Program-made: the position numbers and the translations under genes
In this document: one piece after another, positions 23,157 to 35,811 of the stretch
How positions within the stretch are numbered: the first letter of the stretch is position 1
Layout of the letters: each line of letters begins with the position of its first letter
Assembly: GCA_964017195.1 (NCBI GenBank)
Contig: OZ024895.1
Location: forward strand, 46,185,673-46,249,672
DNA: 64,000 nucleotides
Reading direction: 5' to 3'
Source: Siderastrea radians
Lineage: Eukaryota > Cnidaria > Anthozoa > Scleractinia > Rhizangiidae
Notes under the pieces: model-generated
Database searches by the model: none
Told to the model about the DNA's origin: nothing
Seen by the model: the letters and a program-made list of their open reading frames with translations, nothing else

Positions 23157-26100
23157 ATGGCCATGTTTTATCGCACCGTATCTCTGCCAGTTTGTGTTCT
23201 ATTGTTCTGTTTTTCGCTTGTAATCTCTCGCCGTGCACCAGTTGGTGAGCCATGTGTCAGCCTTAAAAACAGTCCTTTCGAAATCTGCATGAATGCTGGC
23301 TATGATACAACTGTACCGTTTCCCGAGTACGTCACAGAACAAAGAAAACTCGAATTAGCGAAGGAAATGATAAATGCTATCAAATCATCGAAAAACTGCT
23401 CGGCAAGCGGCCTGGCTGAAGCCATTGAGTGTTCATTTGTGGCGCCCAAATGCAATGCCCTAGGCGAGCCGATTTATCCGTGTAAACAAGTGTGTGCAGA
23501 GTTCCTGAAGCAGTGCGAGTTTGATTTAGACGAATTCTCTTTGGATTATTTGGTATCTGCGTGCCTCGTGCTTTCAAATGGATCCTCGAGCTGTGCTCCG
23601 TGTTTTACACCCCATAACTTCAAAGCCATATATGAGAATGTGACGGGTGAGTAAGCTAAAACGAAGCATGCTTTGCTTTGTTCCTTTTATCAATTAAAAT
23701 TAATAGTGCCAAGCTAAAATATGAAATAAACGCCCTAAAATCTCATGTTGAAAAATATTTGAATACAAACAATATCACATAGTACCTGAAAGCTTTCATT
23801 CGAGTGGTTACATCGTAAGAGTCAACATCAGACTCAAAGGGTAAGACCACGGAATAAGTCTCTATAGTTGTGGCTCTTTAAGTGAAATAGGAATGGTTTG
23901 CTTGTAAGCTATGTCAACCCCGTTGGCCTCAGCTGTTGAAAGTCGAGGGCAGCACTCAAAAGTTTATTCACTATACCCGCTGTTCGTCATTACGTAAGTC
24001 GAACAAAACGAATTTTAAGAAAAAAAGTACGCACATGCGTGTCTTTGTTTGTTTGTCTTTGTTTTCGTTTAAAAATCTTCATTGATTTGCACCACATTTT
24101 TATTTGTGGCAAAAATTGAAGCCAAAAATCCATGTTGGATTTCTTAAAAAATATTGTGCACTCGTCTGAAAGAGAATTTTAAAAAGTATTTAATTTTCTC
24201 TGTCAAGCTCTTGGAATTGTGTGTCTGTTGATTAATATCTTTCATATATTGTACTCACGTTTGTGTGACTGTAGATGTATATATTGTATCCGATGCAGAA
24301 GGGTGTATCTTTATTGTAAGATTTTTTTGTTAACACTAGACATTATACAGTGGCTAACCTAGTCATAATAGCCGCAGTGCCTCAAGGAAATCTAGTACAC
24401 CCTCAGTACACTCCAACCGACTGGTTGTTGCAGTTTGACATGCGTGGATACGGCTTCCATTTCCGTCACCATTGTTTCTATATTCAGATCATTGACTGAC
24501 ACCACTTCATGACTTCCGTACTAAATATCCTATACAGGCGGGCGCCCGATCAAAACAAACTAAATTCCTCCGAGGCAAAAATTGACATTCAAATTAGGGC
24601 GGATTTATATTCAAGTGCAGCATAGGCGTATACTTGTCGCCTTTTCAACGCGTACACCTGTTTCAATTAAACGCGTCGATTAACCCGTCGATTAAATTCT
24701 TGAAGTAATAGAACCCATGAAAGATCATTAACTGAGTTTGGATGCTCTTTTTTTAACAATTCAATTTAAAAAAGTACTTATAATAGGTAGAGTATTAAAC
24801 TTAACAATAAAGAGTCAAAAACTCCGCAGTAAATGCTGTTCCATATTTTGGGAACTCAAAATGATAGAAGATACACTGTACCGTGCTAAAATGGTTGATT
24901 TCTTGCGCGTAGGACAAGTATAATATGCCGTGCTCCATGTTTTCGTACCAAGGAATTAAGTGGCAATGTCTGTAAGAGCGGTCCACTGCATTTCGGGTCA
25001 GAAAAAACTTTCCCTCAAACTTTGCCCAGGAAACCATCTTGGGTCACAAGTAAACGAAACGAGTTTCGTTTTGGGAAATACGCTAAAATAATTTTTTAGA
25101 GCCCATAACAGTAAGAGCGGCAAAAGGCGTAAATTAGCGCCTGCCAGACACGAAAATTGCACAAGTTGGCGACCTCACTGCTCAAAAACCACAACACGCA
25201 GCAAAAAACTCTTATTGTTTTTAAGTTAAGAGGTCCTTCAAGGGTGTAAAGCGTATGTTAAATTTGATTTGTGTTAAAGTGGAAGCTCGTGATAATTGAT
25301 ATATTAACACACATCTGAGCGCTTTCTGAAAACTCGCAAAAGTACCCTGTCTTCGTCGACCTTTAGTTCCCGAGTCCAGACCGAGCCGCTCTAAATTCCT
25401 ACTGAAATTCGTTAATGAGATGTCAGGGAGCACAGAAATATTAAAATACCTTGCACTTTTTATCTTCCTTTACCACACTGACTTCGAACTTTTGCTGATT
25501 TTTGAGAATATGATACATGCATGACAGGTTGTTGAGCAAGGTGCTAATCTGGAAATTGCGTGACTCGCATTATGCAAATTAGGTTGTCTGCTAAACTTGG
25601 TCCGTTCCAGTAACCGTTGCAAAAAACCTTTATAACTGTTTGGTTCCCACTTTTGTAATGTTAAGACTACATGCACTGTCGGTAGAAAACGTTGACGATG
25701 AATTCAGCTAGTTACAGTACTGACTTCTATTCATGTGTCATTTGTATAACTCTGTTTGCAATGAAATGGACAGCTTGTTACAGTTATTCTGTTCTGGTGG
25801 ATAAAAATGAATCTCTACTTTTTGTAGTCGGGTTTTGATTTTTTATGTCTTCGTTTTGCTCTTTTGATCTTCCTTTTCCACAGCGCCTTCGAACTTTTGG
25901 TGCTTTTGTCCCAGGGGGAGGGACACTTGACCAAGTAAGGGATTGAGGGCCTGGCTGTATAGGACAAAAAAAGCCCTAAAATACCTACTCTGTGTAGGAG
26001 AGCACCCTCTAGTTTAGGTCCCTGTTAAGGGTAAATGATTATTATACCAACTCCCTTGTTTTACACAATTTAAAGTGTTTCAAAGACCAGTAAACGTCCC

Positions 26101-27524
26101 CGATCTAAGTTACCTAAATACTGTGTAAGCCATATTTAACGACGACAATCGGTTCTGACCATACCCTGTTTACGACAAGTTGAGACCCTATTTAGGACAG
26201 AATCAGTTAAAAAATTGTACCCTGTTTAGGACAGAGAGGCCAAAAACCATATCCTGTCCAGCGGCACGTCCCCGTATAGGCAATATAGGGGAGTAACCCC
26301 CGCCCAGGGCTTTTGTTCCGGGGCTTTTGTTAAGCGCTTTATTCTGTTTATGCAAACGCTTGAGACAAGCAAGGTCGTTTGTGTGTCAAAGACTGCGAAT
26401 TATACACTGCCGATGTTTGGACAATTTGGCGGAAAATGTGACGAAAATTATGCCAACTGGATTTTTTGTTTAATAAGAGACGTGTAACTTTTTGGATCTC
26501 TCTTTCATCGATGTTTGATTTGAAACGGCTAAAGCCATGTCTTTATGGGTTTCTTTTTCAGAGATAGTCACCTGATCACAGATGGCCTTTTTTTAAAACA
26601 GTGCTCTGGTTCCTTTTCTTCTTTCAATCAAAAGAATTGGATATCATTGTATCAGTTTTGATATAAAAAAGATTCAACAACGAAAACAAAAAAGCCTAAT
26701 TCTGCATCATTCTGCATCGCGTGTTTTGATTTCATGTCCAAATTCAATTAAGACCTAGCTCTTAAAGAACTGGAGGCTTCTTGGAACCTTGCTGACTTCG
26801 AGTGGAAGCGCCTCACAGACGACGGTGAATCGCTTAACTTTCGAGCTACTTTCGCACTCTGGTGAAGGTGTCTTTTGATAAGCCATTTCCGAATTGTCTT
26901 AAGCCTCTCTATCAAAGCGAGGCTAGGTGCACACCTTTACCATTAAAAAAATGGTCTTATTTACACGTGAATGAAAACTAATTTTCATATGAAAGGTTGT
27001 ACACTTAGCCTCGCTTTGAAAGGGAGGCTTAAAGCAATTATGGTCGACCTAAATGTATTCTACAAGATTTACAACGTGTCTTGAACTGTTCAGCAAGAAT
27101 CATTTATTCAACAAGTAAATTTGAACATGTCACACCTTTGCTTTTAAATCTTCACTTGCTTCCTGTTGAACAAAGGATTATTTTTAAGATCGCTCTGGTT
27201 ACATTCAAAGCTCTTCATGACGCTGCTCCCAGTTACATCACGGAACTTCTAAGGTCTTACAAGCCTAGCATGCAAGACACTGAGATCATCTAGTCATAAT
27301 CTCCTTGGTGTACCCAGATTTAATCTGAAAACGTATGGCCGTCGTTCCTTTACAGTTGCCGCTCCGACCATATGGAACAGCCTTCCTTTAGAATTAAGAA
27401 AATGTGTATCTCTTTCGACTTTTAAGTCTGAACTTAAGACTTGGCTGTTTAAAGAAGCTTTTGGCTAGGACTTCTGATTTATTTATCGTTATGATCAATT
27501 TTAGTTCATTATTATTATTATTAA

Positions 27525-27569
<45 letters not shown>

Positions 27570-30500
27570 CATTAGTTGGGAAATGGCCTATTTCACTTCT
27601 CGCTCACAGGTCTGGTTAAATTCTCGACTTAAGCAAAGAACTACCCCTATGTTCCTTTGAACAGTTCACTTGAAGCATAGTCATTTCTTTTGAATAATTA
27701 GACACGATCACAATCTTAAGCATTTTTGAATAAAAAAATATTGTCAAAGTCCGGCTCTTTTTACTTTCAAACGTCAAAAAGAACTTTTTAGAAGTTTTTC
27801 AGCAAAACAAGGCAAAAACTAAAATAATACTCCTTATAGCTAACATTGGGCTTCGGAAACACTTCTATTCTTCAATCCAAATATTTACAATCTCTAAATT
27901 GCAACGTATTGTTCTTCTCTTGACAGTGAACAATAGCTGCTAGAATTTGATTTCCATAATTACCTTAAAGCTTCGTGTTTACTTGGTAAGCCTTCGGAAG
28001 CCCTAAAACTACCAATTTTGTGTCCAAGAATACAGCGCGAATATAGAAATTCCTGAACTGACACAACAGGCAGATAATCTAGGTGTATTGTAGATTGTCA
28101 CAACAGAAGCAAGTTTTTCAAACAGGCTTTTTAACAAAATATTGAAAGCTTCAAATTTAAACAAGGACGATTTTACTCATTTAGAAGCTTGCAACTTTCA
28201 ATGGAACTCGAAATCCTATAACCGGCTTCTGTTGTGACACAATAAAGGTTTTAACTGATCAATGAATGTTAAAATCAAGAAGTATTGTCTTCTCCACAAG
28301 GAGAAAACTTGGACACGGAGTCGCGTTTTACAAAATCTTAACTTTGGGAGCTCATAGTATCGCAACGAAGCGCAATCTGTCAAAACAAAAACAAGCTTCA
28401 TGCACTTCCACCATTCCCCAAGCTCTCTGTTAAGTTTTAACGGAATCGGCTCTTAAACGTTCAAGAGATAAAGTTTTTTAACGTAAGACCTCCACCAAAA
28501 TTTTGCCTTATAAATTTATTCATGAGCGGCTTGTCACCCGCGGCCTTAAGCGGTCATGTCGCGGGGCGGCGGAGGGGAAAGCCTAGCTGTGACCTTTGTG
28601 CTTCCGGGGCTTTTCCCGCCCATAGGGCTTCGCCGAGCGAAGAATGGTACTGGCTTTAAAACAAACCCTCTTCACTGGCTTGCTTGTTGTGTTGACGTAA
28701 CAAGGTGGAAAATTATCTGACAAGCATTTACTAATTTCAATGTTGGACGTTACTATTTAACTGGGAAACAATAGTTTCTAGCAATATTTGGCCACCTGAG
28801 GCCTCAGCCTGAAAATATCATAAAAGCTTATAACAGCCTGCCTGGGCCTCATTGTTGTTAATTTTCCTGTGATTCTGGTATTGTATTTATTTTCTCATGT
28901 TTCTTATTATACATTAAATGCAATACTTGTAAATGCAATAAAACTGATTGAGAGAACAAAACGAACCAGAGTACTGTTTTTACATTATAAAAGGCCATTT
29001 AACCAACCCTGGAAAAGGAACCCACCAAGACGTAGTCTTAGCCGTTTCAAATCAAACAAAAATTTTCAAGTTTCTCATAATCTGATTTAACGTTTGGCAG
29101 AAAATTTAGTTTCCATAATTCTCGTCACATTTTGCCCCAAAGCATCCAAACTTCGGCACTTTATAATTCGCGGTCTTTTTATTGAGTTTGCTCCACTAAG
29201 GCGAACAACCTAGTTTGCATAAACAAAATAAAGCGCTTGACAAAAGTCTCGGGACAAAAGTGCCAAAAGTTCGAAGGCGTTGTGGAAAAGGAAGATCAAA
29301 GAGCAAATTGTAGGAATAAAAAAACAAAACCCGACTACAAAAAAGTAGGCGTTCATTAATTGTTACACATTGTCCATTTCATTGCAAACATAGTTATACA
29401 AATAACACATGAATAGAAGTCAGTGCTTTAACTAGTTGAATTTGTCGTCAACGTTTTCTACCTTCAGTGCATGCAGTCTTAACATTTCTTTAATATTCAA
29501 TTAAAACAAATGTGGGATCCAAACAGTTAGAAAGGTTTTTGCAACGGTTAGCTGAACGGACCAAGTTTAGCAGCCAACTAATTTGCATAATGCGAGTAAC
29601 GCAATTAGTCACGCTAGTCACGCGGATTACTTATTGGGATTAGCATCCAAAGATCAGGACTCAGTAATTCGCTTTTTTCATCCATTTGAACAGTTTAAAA
29701 CTTCTATTTGAGTATGCTTTTCTGTATTTATGACATGAAATGGAGAAATCTTAAAATCTAGAAGCTATTTAGTTCACACAATCCGAATTTGCTCAACAAC
29801 TAATTTGCATAATGCATGTGTCATATTCGCAAAAATCCGCTAAAAGTTCAATTCGAAGTCAGTGTGGTAAAGGAAGATAAAAAGTGCACGGTATTTTTAC
29901 ATTTCTGTACTCCCTGACATCTCATTAACGCATTTCGATAGGAATTTAGAGCGGCTCAGTCTGGACTCGGGAAATAAAGGTCGACGAAAGACAGGGTACT
30001 TTTGCGAGTTTTCAGAAAGCGCTCACATGTGTGTTAATATATCAATTATCACGAGCTTCCACTTCAACACAAATTAAATTTAACATATGCGTTACACCTT
30101 TGAAGGACCTCTTAACTTAAAAATAATAAGAGTTTTTAGCTGCGTGTTGTGGTTTTTGAGCAGTGAGGTCACCAACTTACGCAATTTTCGTGTCTAGCCA
30201 GGCGCTAATTTACGCCTTTTGCCGCTCTTACTGTTGTGGGCTCTAAAAAACTATTTTGACGTATTTCCTAAAACGAAACTGGTTTCATTCACTTGTGACC
30301 CAAGATGGTTTCCTGGGCAAAGTTTGAGGGAAAACGTTTCACCGACCCGAAATGCAGTGGACCGCTCTTGTATCTGGTTTTAAACAATTGCTTTAATTAA
30401 ATCTTGACTTGGTGTAGTCCCGTTTTCCCACACTTGGCGATAGTTGTATATTTTAACATCTAATCAGTATGATTATAATTCATTAAATTATTGTGTTGGT

Positions 30501-33315
30501 TTTGACTAGAAAGACGTAGTTACTTTGAAAACTGTTCCAATACCCGTTATAATTTTCTTCGCTATTTTCCATAGGTCCGTTGGATCGAGGCTGCGTAGAG
30601 CTTATTATTCCAGCGTGCAAAAACCTTGGCTTGTATGATTACACGCTCACCTCCATTCCAGTGCAGGAAGACTTGTACCACTGGTTTTACGGAAAAGAAT
30701 ATCCACATGAGAATCCGGAAACAGAATTTCCTGACTTTGCCCTTGAGCTGTTTGAACGGTATCCAAAGTGTCAAGAAAATATTAAGAAGTTGTTTTGTGG
30801 GGAGCATTTGCCGCCATGTTTCCCTGAGGAAGGTCCTCGCCTATACAGCTTGTGCCAGCCCCTTTGTGATGCTATTGCCACTGACTGTCCAGAGTTTTTC
30901 AGGTAATTATATAATAGAGCTGGGTACTAGTAGTCAACTATTTCTAAACGGACACCTAATAAACGTTTTGAATAATCCCTTTTTTGAAGGCCACTGAATT
31001 TACCTTACATTAACTTGGTTAATATCAAATTTAAGTGCCCCATTCCTTTACTGAACTCTTTTCAACCCTTTTAGCCCAAATAGTGATTAGCATCAAATTT
31101 TTTTCTCATGATGTCAGTGCATTACACCATATGAAGGTCATGAGAATGAAACAAAATGTGTGGAGACAAGAAAGGAGAGTTTGTATAGTGATTCACAGCG
31201 GTGAGACGCAAAAAGCTACATCACATCCGGTCTTTCAGAGCCTTGAAGTTTGAATCAGTTCAAATGTTTACGAGCGTGAAGTTTGCATGAAAACGATGCA
31301 GAACATGTCCCGGCAAACCGAATTTCACGCCGGCAAAACTTTTGCATGACAGTTACTTCATTTCCAACACATACTCAACGTAAAAAGCCTACGTTTTCAG
31401 AAATGGCGTTAAGTTTTGCGGTTAAAGTGAAACTTTCGACATTTGTCTGTATTTTCCTTTGTAAAATTATGGCGGGGACTGCACACGCGTCTTGTGTTTG
31501 ACCGCTGTGAAGTATAGAGATGCTGGTGGATACTTCTCCAAGAAGACAGCTGGTGCTGGTCTGGACAGTGTCCCTCTTTGAGGGCGTGAACTCGCCACGA
31601 GACCTGTTTATTCTGAAAACAAGCTGTAGTCAGGGGCACATTACCTGGAGCGAACTAAATGAGCATTAGAACTTGAAAAAATAACTGTGTGAATTTTCAT
31701 AAACAGGCGACGATTTATATGGTAAAAAGTTTTTCTTCACCTCCTTTTCCTTACTGTACAATACACATCCTCTCACCATCGTTTAAACTGAGTTGCATAT
31801 TGATTGTTGAGGCCAGGGAAGGGATGTACTTGCTTGTATAAACTACATACGTATGTGCGACGTCAAAGAGTATGGTTTTAGAGAAATTTTGGCTTGAATT
31901 GGGATATAGGTTTCGATAATATTGGTCTAAAGAAGAGTATGTTTTGCCAACTCGGGCTTGAATAGAGTACTGGTGTTTGATGTTTCGGTCTGGAAACGGG
32001 AAAAGTTTTTTATGGTTGGTTCCCTATCAGGGTAGGAAAAACCATTTATTTGTCTCGGTCTGAAATAGAGTTATGTCTGGATCATTGGGCCGTGCACGTC
32101 TACTCAAAACTAGTTTCGAAGAGTACTTTCCGATATTGTTACCATTATATTGTTTGCAGTCACGATTTGCCTGCTGCTGAGTACTGTGGCACGATGGCAA
32201 AGGGAAAATCTAAACATGGTTTCTGTCAAAGCACAGTGTGGCCAGAGCTATTCAACTGGGTTCGCTATGCAGGTTAGTTTAAAAAGACAGTCAGCCAACC
32301 AACCAACCAATCTATCCATTTATCCATCCATCCATCCATCCATCCATCCATCCATCCATCCATCCATCCATCCATCCATCCAACAATCAATCGATTGGAC
32401 GAGTAACCACCGAATTATCTATCGTATGTTCAAGTCTCCATGTTGGGTAAGAATAAGCAATGAATAGCCCCAACCAAGAGAGGATTAAGGGGTAAGAGAG
32501 CTACTCCCCCATATAGGCCCTATCCCCATCGTAATCCCTCTTAAGTTGTTTTTAGAAACAATGGTGGGGAATTCAAATTTCAAATAACTCAGTTGTGTTT
32601 TAAAGCAATTACCCTGAATTTTTGCAGCAACGTAGAACTCGTCATTCTCTAAAAATTTAATGATTTTAATTTTTCCAATTTTGAATTTTTCGCCAGTAAA
32701 ATGACGTCACAAAGTTGGCACCAAATTTTGCTTTTAGTACTATGGGATATCTTTTGTTGGATTCTGAGTGATCTTGGTACAGGGATCACAAAACTGAAAA
32801 ATTGAAACATGTTTATACACTCAAAAGATATAACGTTTTGACATTCGAATTTTGTTACTAAAACTAACTTTAGAGGGATTAGGATGGGAATAGGGACTAT
32901 ATGGGAGATTAACTCTCTTACCCACTCATCCTCTCTTGTCCCAACCCTGTGGCTACGTGTTGCTAATCCAAGATTGCAACTAACCACAAGATATTTTTAC
33001 ACTGCATGCTCACTAGCCCGAAGAACTATTCTGAAGATGGCGTCAATTTTGATCCGTACTTAGTTATTTTTTATTCTTTTTTCAGAAGCGACAAAAGCAA
33101 CACCGAAGGTCTCAACGTCTTCCACGATGGACCCTAAAACTAGAGGAACCAAAGTGTGGGCCATTACTGTGACTGTTTTGCTGACCATACTGATGGTGGG
33201 GCTCTTTGTGTGGGGTATATTCTGGTGGAAACTGCGCAGTAAGCACACACCAGCTTATTCAAAACAATATATAAAACAGAGAGATGATGTGGACCCCCTG
33301 GAAACAGAAACGTAA
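23157..33315 (+). CDS. Fz2-C: twin Frizzled-type CRD type I membrane protein
   Basis: Four exons: 23157-23646, 30575-30902, 32160-32272, 33086-33315; 386 residues; intron phases 1, 2, 1 exactly as in Fz2-B and D. Signal peptide ([20 protein letters not shown]), CRD1 with GYDTT and NCS, CRD2 beginning [20 protein letters not shown] Thr/Ser stalk is followed by a helix at about 334-357 ([20 protein letters not shown]) and a tail with YSKQ and [14 protein letters not shown]1 has an extra cysteine near its end (SSCAPC), so the last disulfide partner is ambiguous. GYD replaces the GYN seen in relatives, so the conserved sequon is lost. Intron 1 is 6.9 kb because it contains a 5.4 kb inverted-repeat structure. 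The ATG at 23157 is used; a second in-frame ATG is two codons later and cannot be excluded. AATAAA follows at 33430. Confidence 0.86.
25910..26315. repeat. Insert in the left arm: CCCTGTTTAGGACAG repeat
   Basis: Absent from the right arm. Contains several diverged CCCTGTTTAGGACAGA words (26160-26250) and ends with CCGTATAGGCAATATAGGGG. It resembles a dispersed coral repeat known to me. Because it is in only one arm, it inserted after the arms formed. Confidence 0.55.
26899..27032. mobile_element. Small foldback with TTAAGCCTC ends
   Basis: 134 bases; TTAAGCCTCTCTATCAAAGC is mirrored by GCTTTGAAAGGGAGGCTTAA, and CGAGGCTAGGTGCAC is mirrored by GTACACTTAGCCTCG. TTAA at both edges. Confidence 0.7.
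27036..27570 (+). mobile_element. 3' end of a CR1/L2-like non-LTR retrotransposon
   Basis: The translation gives the C-terminal LINE polyprotein tail: [57 protein letters not shown], then after a frameshift near 27280 [20 protein letters not shown] and [20 protein letters not shown], ending at a stop near 27468. It is followed by an (ATT)n tail at 27509-27570. 5'-truncated and frameshifted, so dead. Confidence 0.8.
28094..28243. mobile_element. Foldback with ATTGTCACAACAGAAGC ends
   Basis: 150 bases; ATTGTCACAACAGAAGC and GCTTCTGTTGTGACACAAT form the ends, and AAGCTTCAAATTTAAAC/TTTAGAAGCTTGCAAC lie inside. No coding. Confidence 0.65.
32322..32382 (+). repeat. (CATC)n microsatellite in Fz2-C intron 3
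   Basis: Fifteen or so CATC units just 3' of exon 3. Confidence 0.9.
32475..32938. mobile_element. 464 bp TIR element, copy 1 (Fz2-C intron 3)
   Basis: Ends CAAGAGAGGATTAAGGGGTA and, inverted, CAAGAGAGGATGAGTGGGTA. The interior (AATTCAAATTTCAAATAACT, AAAATGACGTCACAA, GGGATATCTT, AAAGATATAACGTTTTGA) is shared in the same orientation with 61789-62246. Non-coding. Confidence 0.8.
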
Positions 33316-33429
33316 GGGTAACATCATGGAGGGGCTGAACTGTACGATTAACAAAGAAGGGGAGGAGAGGGTAGGAGGGTAAGACAGTAAATCAACAAGT
33401 GCTTTTTGAGGATGTTACATGAGCTGATC

Positions 33430-33435
33430 AATAAA
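33430..33435 (+). promoter_or_regulatory. Polyadenylation signal of Fz2-C
   Basis: AATAAA 115 bases past the TAA of Fz2-C. Confidence 0.55.
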
Positions 33436-34334
33436 ATAACAAAATTTGCCTTTTGAGGTTGTGTGAAATGATTTCTATTTCAAGAAGTCTACTGTCCTTG
33501 ATCAGATTAATTTGTCAGATTTATTTAAACTCTCTCTTAGGCCTAAGACAACTCGGAAATGGCTTTTAACCAGGGAAAGGTTTGGTCTGTTTTGAGCTTC
33601 TGGAATCGATGCCTAGTGGTTACCGACGGAAACACGAGTAAGGGTGGATTTCCACTGCCACGTAGAATGATTTACGTACGTTCGGACGAGTTAACTACGT
33701 AAATAAAATTAAAGAGGTGTATGATCTGTGCGGCTTACGTTAAGGTAAAAAGTTGGGCGCTGATCAACTTTTTACTCAGTTTACGTGAACCATTCATACA
33801 TCAGCTCTTGGTTTGTTTACGCACGTGAAGCCAGTTAAATTCACGTCCGTCCGTATGTATATCTTTCTTGTAATTCAGTACGCTGCGGTCGAAATCTACC
33901 CTAAGTGGGGAAAATGCACAACAGATTCTTTATAAGTCTCTCAACACACCGAGTACGATATCCTACAGACTTTATAAACTCCAGGTGCTGTGTTGGAACT
34001 TCTATAGGAATGACCACAATCAAGATCCTGCTGTTTTTAAAGTAACTAAAATAAACTAAAATTAAAAACACAGCAAAGAAAAAACGACGAACGAGTTGGT
34101 TTTCCCGATATTTCGGACATCCAAGCCGTCCTCCTTCGGGGGATTTAATAAAAATACAATATGTAGTAAAGCGGTTACAGTAGATATATGATACGATTGT
34201 TTGGAATTTTAAATTTAAACAAGCCAACGAGGACGAAATAAAATTACCATGAATAAACATAGAGAAGCGTAAGAAAAAAATATATATATATACATATGAA
34301 ATTGTGAATATATGAAACTCATATATTTGAACTG

Positions 34335-34585
34335 CGGAAAGAAGAAATAAATGTAAAGAAGATCCTCGCAGTTGTTAACGCAACTTATGCAGTTGCGACA
34401 AGAAAGCCTGAAAGAATCAGGCTTGCCGGGACTCGAACCCTGACCTCTGCGATACCGGTGCAGCGCTCTAACCAATTGAGTTAACAAGCCAACTGGAAGC
34501 TGGTCAGGCTTTCAGGCTTTCTTTTCGCAACTGCATAAGTTGCGTTAACAACTGCGAGGATCTTCTTTACATTTATTTTATATAT
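34335..34585. mobile_element. Inverted pair of tRNA-derived SINEs
   Basis: On the minus strand 34490-34420 is a tRNA-like head: TTAACTCAATTGGTTAGAGC (D-arm/A box) and GGTTCGAGTCCC (B box), with a loop reading GGT at the anticodon place. Its tail continues to about 34335. On the plus strand the same tail sequence (GCAACTGCATAAGTTGCGTT, then GAGGATCTTCTTTACATTTA) starts again at about 34503 without a head. The two tails form a hairpin around the head. Confidence 0.7.
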
Positions 34586-34750
34586 ACATATATATATAAA
34601 TAAATTTAAAAAAGTTAAAAAAGAGGATTAATAGTCATCTTCTCTGTTTATACCATGTGGTTGCATAGTTTTAGCCTTATCTATATAACATGATTCGCGA
34701 GCTCTACGTATGGATTCTCTTTTAGAATTAATGAGTTCGAGTGGAATAAA

Positions 34751-34811
34751 CTTCCGACTTCCGACTTCCGACTTCCGACTTCCGACTTCCGACTTCCGAC
34801 TTCCGACTTCC
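34751..34811 (+). repeat. (CTTCCGA)n microsatellite
   Basis: Eight to nine tandem CTTCCGA heptamers. The next 90 bases carry scattered inverted copies (GGAAGTCG), so the region can fold. Confidence 0.9.
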
Positions 34812-35811
34812 AACACTTCTGTCTTGGAAGTCGGAAGTCGTTAGCTGGAAGTCGGAGGTCCTAAGGCTGAAGTCAATAGCCGGAAGTCATAAGTCATCGA
34901 CTTCCGTTCAGGACTGATGTTCGAAACGGCAGCTGTTTGATGTGTTCAACCCCGTACAGTTTCCTTGGCACAAAGCCAACCAAACATCTAAACAGGAAAA
35001 CGTTTCTATGTTTCCGCTTTCCGCCGCCCTAAGCTTTGGCGAAATAGTCTGGTAGCACTCGTAAAAAACAACGTCACTAGCCTTGTAAGCTTATGCATCT
35101 ATCAGTGCTATGCCCGAGCGGGAGAAGGATGGGGAACCATGGGATGGGATAGAGAAATTAACCAGAAAAGAAAATTTTGAATCCAAATTCCCCTACGTTG
35201 GGCCAAGTTTTGGGTTCAAAGTTCCTTGCCAACGGCTGAATGGTATTGGGTATTACCTAGGCCTAGATGTTAACGTAAAGCCTACTAAAACAAGCGCCAA
35301 TTTTCTTTTCTTTTTCTTTAATGAACTTGCCTAGGTGAAGTGTTTTCAAAACTGAAAACATTTGTACTCAGTGCACTAGTATGTCAATATCTTGACCCAG
35401 CTAACACTTTTCGATGTCAATTTCCTCTGTTCTCTTCAAACTTCCTTACTGTGGACAGCATTCTGTTCAAAGCTTAGACAGGCATGGGCGATCAAAGTCT
35501 CCACCCTCACTCCACTGACAGGTGCATTACATTACTGACCTTATCAGATAAAGTTTCACTGTTTTTGTGATAACGTTCCCAGCGTGAGAATTGAGCACCC
35601 GGCTCATGCGTGGGAAGATTTCATGGGTGCGTGACAAAGGTCAGAGTTGTTTTGTAGTATGATTCATGATTGACGTGACCGGATGTAAATACATCAAGAC
35701 ATTTGTCTGCTGAACTGCGAGGGGCCAGCCTTTAAAATTATTCATAGTTTTACTCTGCTGCAGTGCATTTAATAGACGGCATACAGCAAAGCGACCAGGA
35801 TAACATCAGGA

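Larger units (their letters stand above)
24974..30369. mobile_element. 5.4 kb structure with ~1.5 kb inverted arms in Fz2-C intron 1
   Basis: The left arm runs from 24974 to about 26645 and the right arm from about 28925 to 30369; they are inverted copies of each other. The outer ends read AAGAGCGGTCCACTGCATTT and its mirror AAATGCAGTGGACCGCTCTT. Long stretches match base for base through TCATTAACG, GCAAATTAGTTG-type and TTTGATTTGAAACGGCTAA blocks. The left arm is longer because of an insert at about 25910-26315. The loop (26650-28920) holds two small foldbacks and a LINE tail but no transposase that I can read. It could be a non-autonomous long-TIR or foldback transposon, or two opposed copies of one element. 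Confidence 0.75.
33316..35811. other. Interval between Fz2-C and Fz2-D
   Basis: No gene. AATAAA at 33430-33435 is a good polyadenylation signal for Fz2-C. It also contains a diverged retroelement end near 34095-34150 (CCGATATTTCGGACATC followed by CCTTCGGGGG), an inverted SINE pair at 34335-34585 and the (CTTCCGA)n tract. An AT-rich TTTAAAATTA near 35731 precedes Fz2-D by 80 bases. Confidence 0.5.

Noticed and set aside
34420..34490. tRNA gene (minus strand, GGT at the anticodon place)
   Set aside because: The A and B boxes are good, but the anticodon stem is mismatched and a SINE tail is attached. The related copies at 41319 and 42287 show that this is a retroposon family.
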